Positions 62,576 through 64,000 of a stretch of 64,000 nt of DNA are shown piece by piece (positions within the stretch are counted from its first letter, which is position 1; every line of letters begins with the position of its first letter). The notes below the pieces were generated by a model. The model saw only the letters and a program-made list of their open reading frames with translations. It was not told the DNA's origin and did no database searches. Source of the DNA: Pseudomonas sp. SST3. GTDB lineage: Bacteria; Pseudomonadota; Gammaproteobacteria; Pseudomonadales; Pseudomonadaceae. The position numbers were made by a program, and so were the translations under genes. Location: contig NZ_QORI02000007.1 in the NCBI RefSeq assembly GCF_003325755.1, forward strand, positions 62,001 to 126,000, read 5' to 3'.

Positions 62576-63625
62576 TCACAGCCGACGCAGATGGCAGGTC
62601 ACTTCCTCACGATCATGGTAAAGCTGCTTGCAGCCGATACTCGCCTTCACCCCTCGTTCGGCAAGCCCATCGGCGATGCGTTCCAGCAGACGCTTCACCT
62701 CGGCGTAGCGCTGTTTCATGGGCAGTTTGAGGTTGACCACCGCCTCGCGACACAGGCCCTCACCGATCCACGTCTCCAGCAAGGCGGCGTTTTTCGCCGG
62801 CTTCTCAACGATATCGCAAACCATCCAATCCACCGCCCGCTTCGGGCGGAAGGCAAAACCGTCGGCACGGTAATGACCAACCAGGCCGGATTCGAGCAGT
62901 TCCTCGTTCATCGGGCCGTTATCCACCGCCATCACTTCTATATCTCGATTGACAAGCTGCCAGGTCCAGCCGCCCGGCGAAGCACCCAGATCCACCGCGG
63001 TCATACCGGCCGCCAGGCGTTGATCCCATTGTTCACGAGGAATGAAGTGATGCCAGGCCTCTTCCAGCTTCAGCGTCGAGCGGCTCGGCGCTTGCCGGGG
63101 GAACTTGAGCCGAGGAATGCCCATCGGCCACATCGCGCTGTTATCGGCTTCGGCAATGCCGAGGAAGACCTCACGGCCGCTCTTGAAGGTAAGTAGCAAG
63201 CGGGGACCATCGGCCCCTTCCTTGAGCCGCCCGGCCTGCGTCAATGCCTTGCGCAGCGGCGCCTCGAATTTGCGGCAGAAGGTCGACAGCTCCTTACCAT
63301 CATTGGTGTCCAGCACTTCCAGCCAGAGGCTGCTGCAGACCGGATAGGCACTGAGTTGTTCGAGCAACACGCCGATGCGGTCGGTTTCCGGCAGGGCCAG
63401 GTACTCGCCTCTCGCCCATTGCCGCGCAAAGATCAGCCGGGAGAAACGCAAGTTGCGCATCATTCGCTCGGCGCCACCCACGTCACTGCAGATGAACTCG
63501 GCGCATGCGCTGTTCGGTTTCGCTTTGGCGTAACCGACCACGTCCAGGCAGGCAGCCTGATCGCTGATCTCGGCACAGACTTCGTTTTCGAAGCCCGGGC
63601 GGCAATGCAGCAGCAATGTATTCAT
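62576..63625 (-). CDS. rlmM: 23S rRNA 2'-O-ribose C2498 methyltransferase RlmM
   Basis: 349 residues. N-terminal THUMP-like domain, then an SAM-binding domain with VDLGASPGGWTWQL and MVCDIVEKP. Start MNTLLLHCRPGFENEVCAEI is typical. Catalytic Lys in the C-terminal NLKLPMK motif. Confidence 0.94.
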   Translation of the reverse strand: MNTLLLHCRPGFENEVCAEISDQAACLDVVGYAKAKPNSACAEFICSDVGGAERMMRNLRFSRLIFARQWARGEYLALPETDRIGVLLEQLSAYPVCSSLWLEVLDTNDGKELSTFCRKFEAPLRKALTQAGRLKEGADGPRLLLTFKSGREVFLGIAEADNSAMWPMGIPRLKFPRQAPSRSTLKLEEAWHHFIPREQWDQRLAAGMTAVDLGASPGGWTWQLVNRDIEVMAVDNGPMNEELLESGLVGHYRADGFAFRPKRAVDWMVCDIVEKPAKNAALLETWIGEGLCREAVVNLKLPMKQRYAEVKRLLERIADGLAERGVKASIGCKQLYHDREEVTCHLRRL

Positions 63626-63825
63626 GAATAAACCTTATCGTCGGCGCGAGGCGCATGGCGCCGAAGCGCCCTGCGACCAAAGCCGGACATGATAGCCGAG
63701 TGGGGAACCCCGGGCTCCGTGCTCCGGTCCAGTGAACAGTCAACTCGGAAATCAATCGGCCCGATATAGCCCTATCAGACGCTTGCAAGATACCGGGTAC
63801 GGTTCCATAGCCGCTGGCAACGACC

Positions 63826-63854
63826 GCGGCGTGTTTCGTGGCGAAACACGCCGC
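63826..63854 (+). promoter_or_regulatory. Perfect 13-bp hairpin upstream of acnA
   Basis: GCGGCGTGTTTCG / CGAAACACGCCGC with a TGG loop, ending 69 bp before the acnA ATG. No T run follows on either strand, so it is not a typical terminator. The 298-bp rlmM-acnA spacer has no gene. Confidence 0.6.
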
Positions 63855-63923
63855 CAGGGGCTAGTTTCAACATAACGCTCCCCATCCCAATCAGCCCGAC
63901 CGTGCGGGCACAAGGAGAGACGA

Positions 63924-64000
63924 ATGCCATCCCTGGACAGCCTGAATTGCCGTCGAAGCCTAGACGTAAACGGCAAGACCTATCATTACTACAGCCTGCC
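63924..64000 (+). CDS. acnA: Aconitate hydratase AcnA, 5' end only
   Basis: Only 25 codons are in the window: MPSLDSLNCRRSLDVNG then KTYHYYSLP, the conserved start of AcnA in pseudomonads. An AAGGAGAG site precedes the ATG. Converts citrate to isocitrate. The call rests on this short N-terminus. Confidence 0.85.
   Translation, partial: MPSLDSLNCRRSLDVNGKTYHYYSL

Overview
The window is ordinary, GC-rich gammaproteobacterial chromosome. Gene order and protein sequences point to the Pseudomonas stutzeri (Stutzerimonas) group: gltA divergent from sdhCDAB-sucAB-lpdG-sucCD, fabAB, a PpnP/FliT/FliS/FliD/FlaG/FliC block, ligA-zipA-smc, and a tusA-rlmM / acnA junction. No rRNA, tRNA, CRISPR array, insertion sequence, prophage or toxin/defence island was seen. 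This assignment is inference from reading proteins by eye; no database search was run.

Layout. 1-3574: TgpA transglutaminase (cut by the window edge), DUF58 protein and MoxR ATPase, one minus-strand operon. 3681-9248: flavin reductase, a small lipoprotein, the tRNA selenouridine pair mnmH-selD, a patatin phospholipase and an AI-2E-type permease. 9327-14451: a minus-strand series of DUF4892 protein, two alpha/beta hydrolases and a hotdog thioesterase, then sixA, DUF4389 and gpsA. 14698-16663: fabA-fabB with a leader full of inverted repeats and a strong terminator. 16761-27676: SstT transporter, a chemoreceptor with a FliA-type promoter, a TTG-start amidohydrolase, htpG with a clear sigma-32 promoter, a hypothetical membrane protein, two overlapping thioesterases, DUF599 and BrnQ. 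27881-41030: TCA-cycle block with identifiable sdhC and gltA promoters, intercistronic RNA structures and perfect terminators. 41219-42423: YkgJ protein, a decayed DUF486 gene, ppnP and REP-like palindromes. 42532-46839: flagellar filament genes with two FliA promoters. 47029-55006: ligA, zipA and smc separated by REP-like repeats. 55031-63625: moaA, a voltage-gated ion channel, a CopD/HemJ-like membrane protein, DUF2231, and a caa3-type oxidase operon whose subunits I and III are fused; then tusA and rlmM. 63826-64000: a perfect 13-bp hairpin and the start of acnA.

How the genes fit together: the central block supplies most of the second half of the TCA cycle (citrate synthase, 2-oxoglutarate dehydrogenase with its E3, succinyl-CoA synthetase, succinate dehydrogenase), with acnA at the far end. 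FabA/FabB make unsaturated fatty acids and GpsA makes the phospholipid backbone precursor. The flagellin, cap and export chaperone genes share a FliA promoter architecture with the chemoreceptor at 18187-19812.

I found no convincing wholly new multi-gene system. The observations most worth a second look are small: the hairpin-rich fabA leader, the palindrome inside the gltA promoter spacer, the DUF486 pseudogene, the fused caa3-type oxidase with a HemJ/CopD-like neighbour, the structured spacers before sucC and sucA, and the hairpin before acnA.
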